Origin: Carettochelys insculpta
Taxonomy: Eukaryota; Chordata; Testudines; Carettochelyidae
Length of the DNA stretch: 64,000 nucleotides
Direction of reading: 5' to 3'
Assembly (NCBI RefSeq): GCF_033958435.1
Contig: NC_134145.1
Location: 35,057,501 to 35,121,500, forward strand
The notes beneath the pieces are model-generated. The model was not told the origin of the DNA. It saw nothing but the letters and a program-made list of their open reading frames with translations, and did not search any database. Position 1 is the stretch's first letter, and each line of letters begins with the position of its first letter. The position numbers and the translations under genes are program-made. Below, one piece after another: positions 10,838-22,191 of this stretch.

Positions 10838-13800
10838 ACATAAGAACATAAGAACATAAGAATGGCCATACTGGGTCAGACCAAAGGTCCATCGAGCCCA
10901 GCATCCCATCTGCCGACGGTGGCCAATGCCAGGTGCCCCAGAGAAGGAGAACAGAAGACAATGATCAAGTGATTTATCTCCTGCCATCCATCTCCTGCCC
11001 TTGTTATGAAGGCTAGGGCACCATACTTTATCCCTGGCTAATAGCCATTTATGGACCTAACCTGCAAAAATTTATCAAGCTCTTTTTTAAACCCTAATAG
11101 AGTCCTGGCCTTCACAGCCTCCTCGGGCAAGGAGTTCCACAGGTTGACTGTGCGCTGTGTGAAGAAAAATTTCCTTTTATTAGTTTTGAACCTACTACCC
11201 ATCAATTTCATTTGGTGTCCCCTAGTTCTTGTATTATGGGAAAAGGTAAATAATTTTTCTCTATTCACTTTCTCCACACCATTCATGATTTTATATACCT
11301 CTATCATATCGCCCCTCAATCGCCTCTTTTCCAAACTGAAAAGTCCCAGTCTCTCTAGCCTCTCCCCATATGGGACCCTTTCCAAGCCCCTAATCATCTT
11401 AGTCGCCCTTTTCTGAACCTTTTCTAATGCCAATATATCTTTTTTGAGGTGAGGAGACCACATCTGCACGCAGTACTCAAGATGTGGGCGTACCATAGTT
11501 TTATATAGGGGAAGTATGATATCTTTTGTCTTATTATCGATCCCTTTTTTAATAATTCCTAACATCCTATTTGCCTTACTAACTGCCGCTGCACACTGCG
11601 TGGATGTCTTCAGAGAACTATCCACTATAACTCCAAGATCCCTTTCCTGATCTGTCGTAGCTAAATTTGACCCCATCATGTAGTACGTGTAATTTGGGTT
11701 ATTTTTTCCAACATGCATTACCTTACACTTACCCACATTAAATTTCATTTGCCATTTTGCTGCCCAATCACTCAGTTTGCTGAGATCTTTTTGTAGTTCT
11801 TCACAATCCCTTTTGCTTTTGACTGTCCTGAACAACTTGGTGTCATCTGCAAACTTTGCCACCTCACTGCTTACCTCATTTTCTAGATCATTGATGAACA
11901 AGTTGAACAGGATCGGTCCCAGGACTGACCCCTGGGGAACACCACTAGTTACCCTCCTCCATTGTGAAAATTTACCATTTATTCCCACCCTTTGTTTTCT
12001 GTCTTTTAACCAATTCCCGATCCATGAAAGGACCTTTCCTCCTATCCCATGACCACCTAATTTACATAAAAGCCTTTGGTGTGGGACCGTGTCAAAGGCT
12101 TTCTGGAAATCTAGGTATATTATGTCCACTGGGTGCCCCTTGTCCGCATGTTTATTAACCCCTTCAAAGAATTCTAATAGATTAGTTAGACACGACTTCC
12201 CTCTGCAGAAACCATGCTGACTTTTGCCCAACAATTCGTGCTCTTCTATGTGCCTTGCAATTTTACTCTTTACTAGTGTTTCTACTAATTTGCCTGGTAC
12301 TGATGTTAAACTTATTGGTCTATAATTGCCAGGATCTCCTCTAGAGCCTTTTTTAAATATTGGTGTTATATTGGCCGTCTTCCAGTCATTTGGTACCAAA
12401 GTGGATTTAAAGGATAGGTTACAAACCACTGTTAATAACTCCGCAATTTCACATTTGAGTTCTTTCAGAACACTTGGGTGAATGCCGTCTGGTCCTGGAG
12501 ACTTGTTACTATTCAGCTTATCAATTAATTCCAAAACCTCCTCTAATGTCACTTCAATCTGAGTGAGTTCCTCAGATTTGTCACCTAAAAAGGCTGGCTC
12601 ATATTTAGGAACCTCTGTAACATCCTCAGCCGTGAAGACTGAAGCAAAGAAATCATTTAATCGCTCCGCAATGGCACTGTCTTCCTTGATCGCTCCTTTT
12701 ATATCTTTATCATCCAAGGGCCCCACTGCTTTTTTAGCAGGCTTCCTGCTTCTAATGTATTTAAAAAACATTTTACTATCATTTTTTGAATTTTTGGCTA
12801 GCTGTTCCTCAAACTCTTTTTTGGCTTTTCTTACTACATTATGACACTTAATCTGGGAGTGTTTATGTTCCTTTCTATTTTCCTCACTAGGATTTGACTT
12901 CCACTTTTTAAAAGCTGCCCTTTTCTCTCTCACTGCCTTTTTAACATGGCTTTTTAGCCATGGTGGTTCTTTGTTAGGTCTCTTACTGTGTTTTTTTATT
13001 TGGGGTATACATTTAAGTTGGGCCTCTAGTATGGTGTCTTTAAACAGTTTCCATGCAGCTTCCAGGGATTTTAGTTTAATTACTCTACCTTTTAGTTTCT
13101 GTTTAACTAGCTTCCTCATTTTAGTGTAATTCCCCTTTTTGAAATTAAATGCCAGAGTGTTTGACCGCTGCGGTGTTCTTCCCAACACAGGAATATTAAA
13201 AGTTATTATATTGTGGTCACTATTTCCAAGCGGTCCAGTAACAGTTACCTCTTGGACCAGATCCTGCGTTCCAGTCAAGACTAGATCGAGAATCGACTCT
13301 CCCCTTGTGGGTTCCTGTAGTAGCTGCTCCAAGAAGCAGTCATTTAAGGCATCAAGAAATTTAATCTCTGAATCCCGTCCTGAGGTGACATGCACCCAAT
13401 CAATATGGGGATAATTGAAATCTCCTATTATTACTGTGTTTTTTATTTTGATAGCCTCTCTAATCTCCCTTATCATTTCAGCATCACTATCACTGTCCTG
13501 GTTAGGTGGTCGGTAATATATTCCTAATGCCATATTCATATTAGAGGAATGAATTGTTATCCATAATGATTCTATGGAACATTTTGATTCCTTTAGGATT
13601 TTTACTTCATTTGATTCTATATTATCCTTCACATATAGTACCACTCCGCCACCCGCACGACCTGTTCTGTCTTTCCGATATAATTTATATCCCGGTATGA
13701 TAGTGTCCCACTGATTTTCCTCATTCCACCATGTTTCTGAGATGCCTATTATGTCAACTTCCTCCTTTGATATGAGGTACTCCAGTTCACCCATCTTATT

Positions 13801-14085
13801 AGACAGACTCCTAGCATTAGTGTAAAAGCATGTTAGAAAACTACCACTATTTATATGTCCGCCTTTCACAGACGTGTTGGATTTTTTTATATGCGATTGT
13901 TTCACATCTGATCTTGCCCATATATTATTTCCCACGTTCCCTATCTTACTAACTTCTAGGGAATCCCTGTCTATGGAGCCTCGTGTAAGAGAAGTCTCCG
14001 TCCGATCCAGGTGCTCCCCCGCACCAATCGGCTTTCCCCCACCTCTTAGTTTAGGTTCCTCAGGTTCATGGCATAGAGAAAACAT
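10838..14085 (-). mobile_element. CR1 LINE, nearly complete ORF2, inserted antisense in the DIRS RT
   Basis: The 3' end lies at the left. It has the usual CR1 short tandem tail (TTCTTATG repeated on the minus strand, about 10838-10862) and the conserved 3' region ending in GACCTTTGGTCTGACCCAGT. The 5' end is truncated near 14085, where DIRS RT coding ([10 protein letters not shown]) resumes on the plus strand. The insertion therefore splits one RT domain with another element's RT in opposite orientation. ORF1 of CR1 is absent. Confidence 0.85.
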
Positions 14086-14250
14086 TATCAGTTCACAGTG
14101 CTGCCTTTTGGGCTGTCTGCATCCACAAGGGTTTTCTCCAAATGCATGGCAGTGGTAGCGGCATACCTGCGTAGGCAGGGGGTGCAGCTGTTCTTGTACT
14201 TGGATGACTGGCTGGTCAAGTGTTGTTCCAGGGAGTAGGTGCTTCAACAT
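11038..14250 (-). CDS. CR1 ORF2 protein: endonuclease plus reverse transcriptase, uninterrupted
   Basis: One open frame of 1,070 codons. Residues 140-350 form the AP-type endonuclease: TNARS (N145), ISETWW (E172), GDFNYPH (D277) and GNSDHN (D345/H346). Residues about 575-860 form the reverse transcriptase: [30 protein letters not shown] (D714), [12 protein letters not shown] and the active site FADD (800-803). The C-terminus ([15 protein letters not shown], then [18 protein letters not shown]) is typical of CR1. All catalytic residues I can see are present. The first 55 residues are read antisense through the flanking DIRS sequence. The CR1-derived part begins about Met56 (14085). This is a young-looking copy, but without a 5' end it is unlikely to be expressed normally. 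Confidence 0.85.
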   Translation of the reverse strand: MLKHLLPGTTLDQPVIQVQEQLHPLPTQVCRYHCHAFGENPCGCRQPKRQHCELIMFSLCHEPEEPKLRGGGKPIGAGEHLDRTETSLTRGSIDRDSLEVSKIGNVGNNIWARSDVKQSHIKKSNTSVKGGHINSGSFLTCFYTNARSLSNKMGELEYLISKEEVDIIGISETWWNEENQWDTIIPGYKLYRKDRTGRAGGGVVLYVKDNIESNEVKILKESKCSIESLWITIHSSNMNMALGIYYRPPNQDSDSDAEMIREIREAIKIKNTVIIGDFNYPHIDWVHVTSGRDSEIKFLDALNDCFLEQLLQEPTRGESILDLVLTGTQDLVQEVTVTGPLGNSDHNIITFNIPVLGRTPQRSNTLAFNFKKGNYTKMRKLVKQKLKGRVIKLKSLEAAWKLFKDTILEAQLKCIPQIKKHSKRPNKEPPWLKSHVKKAVREKRAAFKKWKSNPSEENRKEHKHSQIKCHNVVRKAKKEFEEQLAKNSKNDSKMFFKYIRSRKPAKKAVGPLDDKDIKGAIKEDSAIAERLNDFFASVFTAEDVTEVPKYEPAFLGDKSEELTQIEVTLEEVLELIDKLNSNKSPGPDGIHPSVLKELKCEIAELLTVVCNLSFKSTLVPNDWKTANITPIFKKGSRGDPGNYRPISLTSVPGKLVETLVKSKIARHIEEHELLGKSQHGFCRGKSCLTNLLEFFEGVNKHADKGHPVDIIYLDFQKAFDTVPHQRLLCKLGGHGIGGKVLSWIGNWLKDRKQRVGINGKFSQWRRVTSGVPQGSVLGPILFNLFINDLENEVSSEVAKFADDTKLFRTVKSKRDCEELQKDLSKLSDWAAKWQMKFNVGKCKVMHVGKNNPNYTYYMMGSNLATTDQERDLGVIVDSSLKTSTQCAAAVSKANRMLGIIKKGIDNKTKDIILPLYKTMVRPHLEYCVQMWSPHLKKDILALEKVQKRATKMIRGLERVPYGERLERLGLFSLEKRRLRGDMIEVYKIMNGVEKVNREKLFTFSHNTRTRGHQMKLMGSRFKTNKRKFFFTQRTVNLWNSLPEEAVKARTLLGFKKELDKFLQVRSINGY

Positions 14251-14530
14251 GTAAAGTTGATCCGTCAGATTTTTATGAGCCTCAGTCTCTTGATCAGTGA
14301 GGCAAAGTCGGTGTTGCTCTCATGTCAGTCAATAGAGTTCTTAGGAGCCTGACTAGATGCCAGGTGTGTCAGGGCATTCCTGCTGGATGACAGGTTCAGA
14401 AACATGGTGGTGGTCATCTGGGACATCCTGGATGTTCCCACCATGATGGCCACACGCTGCCTGAGTCTGCTAGGTCATATGGCATCGTGCACTTTCATGG
14501 TACAGAATGTCAGGTTTAGAATGCACCCTC
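14086..14530 (+). pseudogene. DIRS-like reverse transcriptase, C-terminal part
   Basis: Directly after the CR1 the plus strand encodes [10 protein letters not shown], then [27 protein letters not shown]. The YLDD is the polymerase active-site box of DIRS RTs. LISEAKS and IEFLGA follow. An in-frame TAG near 14237 and another near 14350 break the frame. Confidence 0.75.
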
Positions 14531-15390
14531 TACAGCTATGACTGGTGTCAGTGTATCACCCTGTAAGAGACAGTTTGAACATGGTGGTCATGGTACCACC
14601 GTGGACTCTGTTGACCCTACACTGGAGATTGGACGAGCAGGCCATTCTTACAGGAATCCCCTCTGCCTCCCTTTCCCTGGTAATGGATGCTTTGGACCAG
14701 GGATGGGGAGCACACCTAGGGCAGCTATGAACCCAGACTCTTTGGACCATTTTGGACCTTTGAATCCACATGAATGTGAGGGAGCTCAGGGCCATCAGAC
14801 TAGCATATGGGACTTTCAAGGCCAGTCTGGCGGGGCATTGCTTGTCAGTCAGTACAGACAGCAAGACAGCAAAGTATTATATCAACAAATGGTGGGGGGT
14901 GCACACTTCTCTCTCCTGTGTCACGAGGCCATGATGCTCTGGGATTTCTGCAAACAGCACAGCATCATGTTGCAGGCCCATCACCTGCGAGGTGTGCTCA
15001 ATTTGCTGGCAGACCAGCTCAGCAGGTTCTTTATGGATCACAAGTGGCCATTCCACTTGGAGGTCGTTCATTCTATTTTCTGGAGGTGGGGTTATCCCGA
15101 GGTGGACCTGTTTGCCTCCCACCTCAATGCAAAATGCAGGACGTTTTGCTTCTACTGCAATCAGAGCCCGGGGTCCTAGGCAGAAGCCTTCAGTGTCCCC
15201 GGGTTGGGCAAGATGATGTATGCGCTCTCTCCAGTTCCGCTAGTCCACAGGGTCCTCCTCAAGATTCACTCAAACAGGGTGTTGATCATCTTGGTGGTAC
15301 TGGCTTGGGCCCATAAATACTGGTACTGGATCTTCCTGCAGCTGTCAATACACAAGCTGATGACGTTGCTGATCCTAACAGACCTGCTGA
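14530..15390 (+). pseudogene. DIRS-like RNase H region
   Basis: The translated pieces LDQGWGAHLGQL, NVRELRAIRLAYGTF, VSTDSKTAKYYINKWWG and HHLRGVLNLLADQLSR are the RNase H core. The E of NVRELRAI, the D of STDS and the D of LADQLSR fall in the usual positions. WGYPEVDLFASHLN, characteristic of DIRS pol, follows. The frame changes twice and stops are present (about 14732 and 15177), so it is inactive. Confidence 0.75.
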
Positions 15391-15408
15391 CACAGCAAGG
15401 GGGAGGCT

Positions 15409-16425
15409 GTGACACTCCAATCTCCAGTCGCTTCACCTCATGGCATAGATGCTCCATGGCTGAGGGACCAGGAGCTGGCCTGTTTGGATCACATAAAGGA
15501 GGTATTGTTGAATAGTAGAAAACCCTCCATGAGGGTAATGTATATGGCTAAGTGGAAAAGGTTTTCAGTCTGGGCATCCCACAGAGGGCTACCTCCCTCA
15601 CAAACCCCCATCCCAATGATTTTAGATTACCTATGGGGTCTGGTACAGGAGGTCTTGTCCCTCTCCTCGGTCAGGGTGCACTAAGCTGCTATCTCAGCCT
15701 TTCATTCGGGTCATTGAACATCTTCTGTGTTTTCAGACCTGGTGGTTAAAAGGTTCCTGAAAGTGTTGGAGAGAATCAGGCCCCAGGTTTGGGCACCACG
15801 GGATCTCAATTTGGTGTTAACCAGGCTTATGGGGATCCCCTTTGAACCCCTGGCTACCTGTTCCCTGCTGTTTCTGAGTTACAAAACAGTGTTTTTGGTG
15901 GCAATCACCTCAGCCAGGAGGGTATCTGAGTTGAGGGCACTTTCAGAGGACCCCTTGTACACAGTGTTTCACAAGGATAAGGTTAGGCTGAACCCTCACC
16001 CCACATTTTTACCTAAGGTGGTCTCTCCATTTCACGTTAACCAAGACATTTCTCTGCTGGTATTTTATCCAAAGCCAAATGCCTCCCTGAGGGAGCAATG
16101 TTTACATACCTTGCATGTTAGAAGGGCACTGGTGTTCTATATGGATAGGACTAGATCTTTTAGAGGAGTGCAGCAACTGTTTGTGGCAGTAGCTGATAGG
16201 ATGAAGGGCCTTCCGGTCTACTCCCAGTGGATTTCCTCCTGGATAGTGATGGCTATCAAGGAGTGTTAGAAACTTGCAGGGGTTCTCCCTCCACCAGTAA
16301 GGGCTCACTCCACTAGGATGCAGGTGTCCTCTGTGGCATATCTGGCACAGGTGCCTATCCAGGACATCTGTAGGGCGGATACCTGGTCCTCAAGTTATAC
16401 TTTTACACAGTACATTATGCTTTGA
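15409..16425 (+). pseudogene. DIRS-like tyrosine recombinase
   Basis: A tyrosine recombinase replaces the integrase in DIRS elements and inserts the DNA without target duplication. The block from 15727 contains the catalytic Arg in ITSARRVSELRAL, the FLPKVVSPFHVNQ segment and LHVRRALVFYMDRT. A TAG at 16267-16269 interrupts it. The same frame then continues with the H-x-x-R box HSTR (16306-16317) and the presumed nucleophile Tyr in TFTQYIML (16411-16413), ending at TGA 16423-16425. The N-terminal part (15409-15684) lies in another frame. All catalytic residues survive despite at least one stop and one frameshift. Confidence 0.8.
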
Positions 16426-16526
16426 TGCAGCATGCACAGGAAGACACTGTGGTGGGCAGGGCTGTCCTGAATTCTTTTCTGGGGCTCCAACCCCGCCTCC
16501 TAGGCATTGGCTTGTATTCACCCTAC

Positions 16527-16715
16527 TTGGAATGGACATGAGTAGTCACTCAAAGAAGAAACGACAGTGACCTGTTCTGTAACTGATGTTCTTCAAGATG
16601 TATTGCTCGTGTCCATTCCAAAATCCTCCTGCCTTCCCCGCTGTCAGAGTAGCCAACAAGAAGGAACTGAGTGGGCGGTGGGGGGAGGGTTGGGCGGTTA
16701 CAGAACAGGTAACTG
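16527..16715 (+). repeat. Right inverted repeat and internal complementary region of the DIRS-like element
   Basis: 16527-16560 is the inverted copy of the left end. 16588-16621 repeats the left end in direct orientation. 16565-16584 (CAGTGACCTGTTCTGTAACT) pairs with 16696-16715. This is the layout expected of a DIRS right end, where an internal complementary region templates the termini. Confidence 0.6.
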
Positions 16716-17229
16716 TCTTTTCTATGAGACGTATGTTTCCAATCAGGGCCATAGATTTAGTCTTAAAGGCAGAGATTATGTCTTTCTGTTTGTACACATG
16801 AAAAATGCACCCCAACCCTCAGCTGCCGTGAGCCCCAGGTTATAAAGCTGTATTAAGTGTTTGCATTGTAAACTTACAGCTTTATAAGTCAGACAGAAAA
16901 GAAGCATTAATTAATGTAAAGGCTAGCTTCCCTACAGAAGGTGTTAGGCTCTGCACACAAGAATACCCACTAAACCCAAATAATCTCTTGTGAAACAAAG
17001 AACAAGGACTTTGTTAATTGCATTCCTCCCAGTTCAGGAAGCTGAGATGTGTATATGAACTCATCCTATCACCTTGGACCCTGGGAAGAAAGGAATAAAT
17101 ATCCTTAATAAGAAGAAACTGTATCTTTATGCTGCCTGGAGCTGGGTCCAGATCTACTCTACAGACCTATAGCCATGTAACTACATCATTCAGGGGTTTG
17201 AAAATCCATACTCTAGAGCAATGTAATTA
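16716..17229. other. Non-coding stretch
   Basis: Mixed AT-rich sequence after the DIRS right end. I see no gene and no confident repeat. Confidence 0.5.
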
Positions 17230-17880
17230 TAGCAACTTAACTGCCCTACCAAATTCAGGGTCCATTTTGGTCAATTTCACAATAATGAGACTTTTTCAGT
17301 GGTAAAATTCATTATTTCAGATATTTAAATCTGAAATGTCATGATTTTGTAAGTGTAGGGTTCCTGACCCAAAAAGGAGTTGTGTGGAGGTTACAAGAGT
17401 ATTGTAGGGTGGTTGTGGTATTCCTTCCCTTACTTCTGCGCAGCTGCTGGTAGCAGCATTTCCTTCAGAGCTGAGCAGCTTTAGAGTGGTGGCTGCTGGC
17501 CAGGAATCCAGCTCTGCAGGCAGAGCCACCAGCAGCAGCAGTGCAGAAGTAAGGTACAATATGGTATTGCCACCCTTAATTCTGCGCTCTGCCTGCAGAG
17601 CAGGACTATAGTCTGTGGTCGCCACACTCTGGCCACCCAGCTCTGAAAGCAGTAGTACAGAAGTAAAGGTGATATGGTTATGGTATTGTCATCTTTACTT
17701 CTGTGCTGCTGGTGGTCGGGTGCTGCCTTCAAAGGTGGACGCACAGCCAGTTCTACAAACACTTCTCTCCAGTTGCCCAGCTCTATAGGCATCACAGAAG
17801 TAAGGATGGTAATACTCTGACCCTCATGTAATAACCTTGTGATGCCCTGCAACAGTGTTTTGGGTCTGTACTTCCAATTT
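17230..17880. repeat. Dispersed repeat with internal degenerate tandem units
   Basis: CAGAAGTAAGG-type units with alternating CAGCTCTG blocks recur about every 80-110 bp (near 17430, 17545, 17655, 17695 and 17795). The left part (GTTCCTGACCCAAAAAGGAGTTGTG) reads like a known class of non-autonomous DNA-transposon-like repeats in turtles and other amniotes. The boundaries are estimated, and I cannot assign a family firmly. Confidence 0.4.
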
Positions 17881-17922
17881 GACAAACTCTGGTCTCTCCC
17901 ATGAAATCTGTGTAGTATAGGG

Positions 17923-18212
17923 CAGGAGTCAGAAATCTCTTTGAAGTTGAGTGCTGAAATTTGACCTTTTGACCTCTGTACAGTGCTGGTGATATGTTTT
18001 AGTCATAAGTAGTCCTACTTACAGTTGCTTTATCGTTTAGGTGGTAGTTGTTAGCATTGGCTGGCCTTTTGTTAATCCACAGGCTGCATGGCTATGAGCA
18101 AGCTCCCAGTTGAATGGGGAGAAGGGGTGGGGCTGAGCTCTTGCCTCACGTGCTGATGAAAATTGGCTTACGTGCCACTCTTGGCACCCATGCCAGGGGT
18201 TGCTGACCCCTG
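17923..18212. mobile_element. hAT-like MITE (290 bp)
   Basis: It begins CAGGAGTCAG and ends CTGACCCCTG (TIRs of about 10 bp with an interior mismatch). The flanks GTATAGGG (17915-17922) and ATACAGGG (18213-18220) match at 6 of 8 positions, consistent with a decayed 8-bp hAT target duplication. It has no coding capacity. Confidence 0.6.
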
Positions 18213-18709
18213 ATACAGGGTAAAAGCACACAAATGGCCAGAGTTCCAGGAGAATACAAGATTTCATGGTCTGTGACACATTTTGTATGGCTGTGAATTT
18301 GGTAGGTCCATACCAACATAGACAGCACTATGTGAGCAGGAGAGCTTCTTCCACTGACCTAACTATCAGCTCCTGGGGAGATGGATTAGCTACATTGATG
18401 GAGAAAGCATAGGAGCATCTTTATTAAAATGTTAAGGCAGCCAGCTGCAGCACTTCACATGAAGGTAACATGGAACATGATAACAGCTTTCAATACCTAA
18501 AAGGTTGTTAGAAAGAGGAGGGACCAAAAATTTCTCTTTAACCTCTGATGATAAACAAGAAGCAAAAGGCTTAAATTTCAGCAAGGAAGGTTTAGGTTGG
18601 ACATTAGGAAAAACTTCCTAACTTTCAGGGTGGCTGACATTGGAATAAATTGACAGGCTGTTGTAGAATCTCCATCATAGGAGATTTTTAAAAACAGGTT
18701 AGACATCAG

Positions 18710-19021
18710 AGAGTAAGCCGTGCTAGCCTATACACTATCAAAACAAAAAGCAGTCAAGTAGCACTTTAAAGACTAGCAAAATAGGTTATTAGGTGAGCCT
18801 TTGTGGGCCAGACCCACTTCTTCAGACCATATCCAGACCAGAACAGACTCAATATTTAAGACACAGACTTAAATATTAAATATTAAATAAGACTCTGTGT
18901 CTTAAATATTGAGTCTGTTCTGGTCTGGATATGGTCTGAAGAAGTGGGTCTGTCCCACGAAAGCTCACCTAATAAACTATTTTGCTAGTCTTTAAAGTGC
19001 TACTTGACTGCTTTTTTTTTT
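18710..19021 (+). mobile_element. Penelope-like insertion (312 bp) with 14-bp target duplication
   Basis: AGGTTAGACATCAG occurs at 18696-18709 and 19022-19035. Most of the insert is a hairpin: 18737-18870 is the inverse of 18896-19017, both carrying the AGTAGCACTTTAAAGACTAG block. The same left-end phrase (GCCGTGCTAG) is in the copy at 4246. The right arm carries an intact hammerhead-like core from 18936. The left arm's GAAA is altered (CACAAAGG). Confidence 0.85.
18936..18972 (+). ncRNA. Hammerhead-ribozyme-like motif
   Basis: CTGAAGA, hairpin GTGGG/CCCAC, then GAAA and GCTCACCTAA. This is the same core as at 4672. The inverted copy in the left arm has lost the conserved GAAA. Confidence 0.5.
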
Positions 19022-19242
19022 AGGTTAGACATCAGTCAGAGATGATGCTTGGTCCTGCCATGAGTTCAAGCGACTGGACTTGATGACCTCTCAAGGTGCC
19101 TTCCAGTGTTAATATTCTATGATTCTATAAGCCCTGTGATGAATGGAAATTATTTTGAAAGATCTATCAAAAGGTGTCTTGTTCATTTTACTTTCTTGTA
19201 AAAGTGCAGGCATAATTTCATAAAACCCTCCTTGCACACATA

Positions 19243-19683
19243 GGCTATATGTCTACACTTACCCCCTTCTTTGAAGGGGGCATGGTAATCAGGGTGATGG
19301 GAGATTACTAATGAAGTCCTGCAATGAATATGCAGCACTTCATTAGGCAAATTCTCCCCGGCAGCAACTTTGATGTGTCAAACTTCGAAGAGCCAGCATG
19401 CCCTGTAGCTGCAGGCACTTTGAAGTGCCCATGCTACTTCGACGTGTCTTTACTCCCCAAAATTTTGAGGAGTTAACTTCAAAGTAGGGAGCCCAACTTT
19501 AACTTGAAGTTAACTTCTAAGTAAGGAGCCCAACTTTGAAGTCCTTACTCCATTCCCAGGAATAGAGTAGTGCCTTACTTCAAAGTTTATCTTCGATGTA
19601 GGGTGTGTGTAGACATTCTATTTCGAAGTTGTTAACTTCAAAGTAAGCAACTTCTAAGTTACTTTTGCAGTGTAAACATAGCC
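19243..19683. mobile_element. Palindromic MITE
   Basis: It starts GGCTATATGTCTACACTTAC and ends GCAGTGTAAACATAGCC (inverted). It contains ATGCAGCACTTCATTAG and CTTCGAAG-like blocks shared with the MITEs at 9427 and 59394. The right half has expanded GTTAACTTC/AAGTAAGGAGCC units. Confidence 0.7.
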
Positions 19684-19850
19684 TGTCTGTTTTACCTCAG
19701 TAATTTGTTTTTAAATGGAGATTAAGCTACTCTTGATTAAACTTTAGAACTGTTGGTTTTTTTCTGAATTAATGATAACCAGTTAGGTTTCTTCCAGTGT
19801 TTTAACCATAACTTTACTCACATAAAACATCTCTTCTGTATTAGTTATGA

Positions 19851-20374
19851 GCTGTGTCTGTGTGTGCACGAAACATCAAAATATGTGGCCCTTTTTCGAA
19901 AGAACAGGAGGAGCGTCAATGCATGTGACACGTTCTTTCGAAAGAAAATCGAAGGAACAGGGCACAGACGTCAAAATCCAAACCCCGATTCCATATCAGG
20001 AAGAACGTCCGCTTTTGAAAAACTGTTTTGAAAGGATACATGTGTAGACACTCCACAGCCTGCTCTTTCAAACGAGGGGTCCACCATGGCACCGGTCAGC
20101 TGGAGCTCAGGGCCGCTCCAGCGTGCAGCAGTGAGGACCTATGATCCCTGCGTCCAGGAATTCGTATTAAGGGGACTTTGAAGTAGCCGGGGACCTTTTG
20201 AAAAGGAGCCCCATCTGGATGAGCTGTGCAGCGGCGAGCCGCATCAATTTCGAAGTGCCACGGTCGCCCGCATGCTAATGAGCCACTGAATATGTATTTC
20301 AGCGCTTCATTAGTAAACTTTGAAATGGCCATTTGTATGGCCATTTCAAAGTTTGGGATAGTGTAGACACGGCC
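19851..20374. mobile_element. MITE with GTGTCTACAC-type ends
   Basis: It starts GCTGTGTCTGTGTGTGC and ends TAGTGTAGACACGGCC. The interior carries TTTCGAAAGA palindromes and a central GTGTAGACACTCC near 20042, suggesting a composite or nested pair. It has no coding capacity. Confidence 0.6.
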
Positions 20375-20399
20375 AAGGTAGATCTTTAATAGACACAAC

Positions 20400-21124
20400 T
20401 AAGTTCCTTCTTTGAACTTTCAGTAACTGTCCATTCCATACCTAATAACTGCTGAATAATTGTTGCTGAATTATTTTCCTCTGTCTAAATCCAGGTAATA
20501 AAACTGGCATTTACCTGAATACCCAACCATAGATTTGGAGACTAGACATGCTCCTTCTTCACAGTTCTCTAGCATTGAGGGCTCTTCCAGTTTCTGTGCT
20601 TGTTTCCCACACCATCATCCATTACACAGTGAGAATGAGTCTACTCAGTACATATGGAAGTTCCAGTAATTACCACAGACTGAGCAGGAAGACCATCTTT
20701 AGAGCATACATAAGTCTGAGTGATCATAGTAAGGGAGGAAAAAGATTTGATCAGCCCAGCATCTGGAAACAATTCAGGTACTTTGGAACATTGGGGTTAC
20801 CCACAGACCATTGGCATGCTGCAAATATTTTAATACCAAAGTCATCTTGCTACTCCCAGAAGTAAATATTTAGTTAATCATTGAGTCATTCGATGGAGCT
20901 GGTCTTGTTTCTGAAAGAAATTTTACTAGGAATGCTTAGCTTACACAGTGACCATAACGCACATTGGACTAATGATGGAGATTTAATTGTGTGAATAATA
21001 CTAGGATCTGAATGGGAAGTATTTCTGTAACTGTCCAGCGCCAGAGCAGACTAGATACAAAGGGGACTAGTGAAACCAAAAGTAGTTTGTTACCCTCATA
21101 TTAGAGAGTCATTTTAAAGTCACA
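20400..21124. other. Non-coding stretch
   Basis: I see no gene or recognised repeat in it. Confidence 0.5.
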
Positions 21125-22191
21125 TCTATGTATATAAATTTAGAATATGTGTGTCTGTCTGTGCTTCTATGAGTCTGTTTGTTCAAGAACTCCTCCTGAA
21201 CTGTAAGAGCTAGGACCACCATATTTGGTAGTCAGCTTCCTCTTACCCTATCTTAAACAAAGGTCAAGGTTCAGTTGTGCCTGCAAAGTGGGGAGTGCCA
21301 AGAATGGGGCTGTTTTCCAGAATTTGGAAAGGGAGGTGCCCAGGAAGGAAACACACTCATCCGTCGTTAAATGAGTACTTTACTAACGAGTACTGGCATA
21401 AACAATAGACACATTTACTTAACCTTAGTTCATTCTATGAGTGAACTCCCCCCACTAATACGAGGCTAATTCCCTCCCCGCAGCTCCAACCTGCCCTAGT
21501 CTGAACCACTGCCAGCCACGTGGCCCCAACCCGCAGCAGCCTGACTCCCTCCCCCGACCCCCAGGTGACCCCACAGCAGCTTGACCCCTGCCGGTGGCTC
21601 TGTGGCCCCAACCTGTGGTAGCCTTAACCTCCTTGCCGGCCCTGCAGCAGCCTGAACCACACCGCTCCACCAGCCCAAAGCAGACTGATCCCCTGCCTCC
21701 ACCAGTCCCGTGGCAGCCTTTCTCCCCCACCTCCGCTGGCCCTGCGGCAGCCTGATCCTGCACCTCTGCTGGCCCTGCAGCAGCCCGACCCCACACCATT
21801 GGCCTCATGGCAGCCTGACCCCACATCTCCACCGGCTCTACAGCAGCCTGACCCCCACCCTCCTCCAGCCCTGCAGCAGCCTTACCCTCCTTCCTGCCAC
21901 CCGCCGGCCCCACAGACTGGCCCCCCAGCAGCCTGACCCCTTTGCCGGCCCCATGGCCCCAACCCGCGGCAGCCTTAACCCCCCTGCCAGTCCCGCAGAT
22001 TGGTCCCGTGGAAACCTGACCCCTGCCTCCCCTCCCTGCCAGCCCAGTAGACCTAATCCACTGCTGCCTGACAACCCCGCCTCCCACCGCCCCGCCAGAC
22101 CACACACCTTCAGCAGCCTGAACCTTCAGCAGCCTGAACCCCACACAGACCACATGAAGCAGCTAGAGGGCGGATAGTTGCAGAAGCAGGT

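Larger units (their letters stand above)
7337..16715 (+). mobile_element. DIRS-like tyrosine-recombinase retrotransposon, nested host of CR1 and a MITE
   Basis: Coding remnants occur in the order gag-like, reverse transcriptase, RNase H, tyrosine recombinase, which is the DIRS1 arrangement. The left end (7337-7370) and 16527-16560 are inverted repeats with about 4 mismatches in 34 bp. A second copy of the left end in direct orientation sits at 16588-16621. A short inverted pair (16565-16584 and 16696-16715) closes the element, which resembles the DIRS internal complementary region. Inserted inside are a palindromic MITE (9427-9805) and a CR1 (about 10840-14085). All ORFs contain stops or frameshifts, so it is no longer autonomous. 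Confidence 0.8.
18462..19135 (+). repeat. CR1 3' fragment interrupted by a Penelope-like insertion
   Basis: Before the insertion there is a CR1 3' region (GGACATTAGGAAAAACTTCCT). After it the CR1 tail continues (GACTGGACTTGATGACCTC) and ends with ATTCTATGATTCTATAA, the short CR1 terminal repeat. The insertion at 18710-19021 splits it cleanly. Its 5' limit is approximate. Confidence 0.7.

Noticed and set aside
21455..22153. 232-codon Gly/Ala-rich minus-strand ORF
   Set aside because: It is produced by the GC-rich degenerate tandem repeat. The composition follows the repeat and there is no domain.
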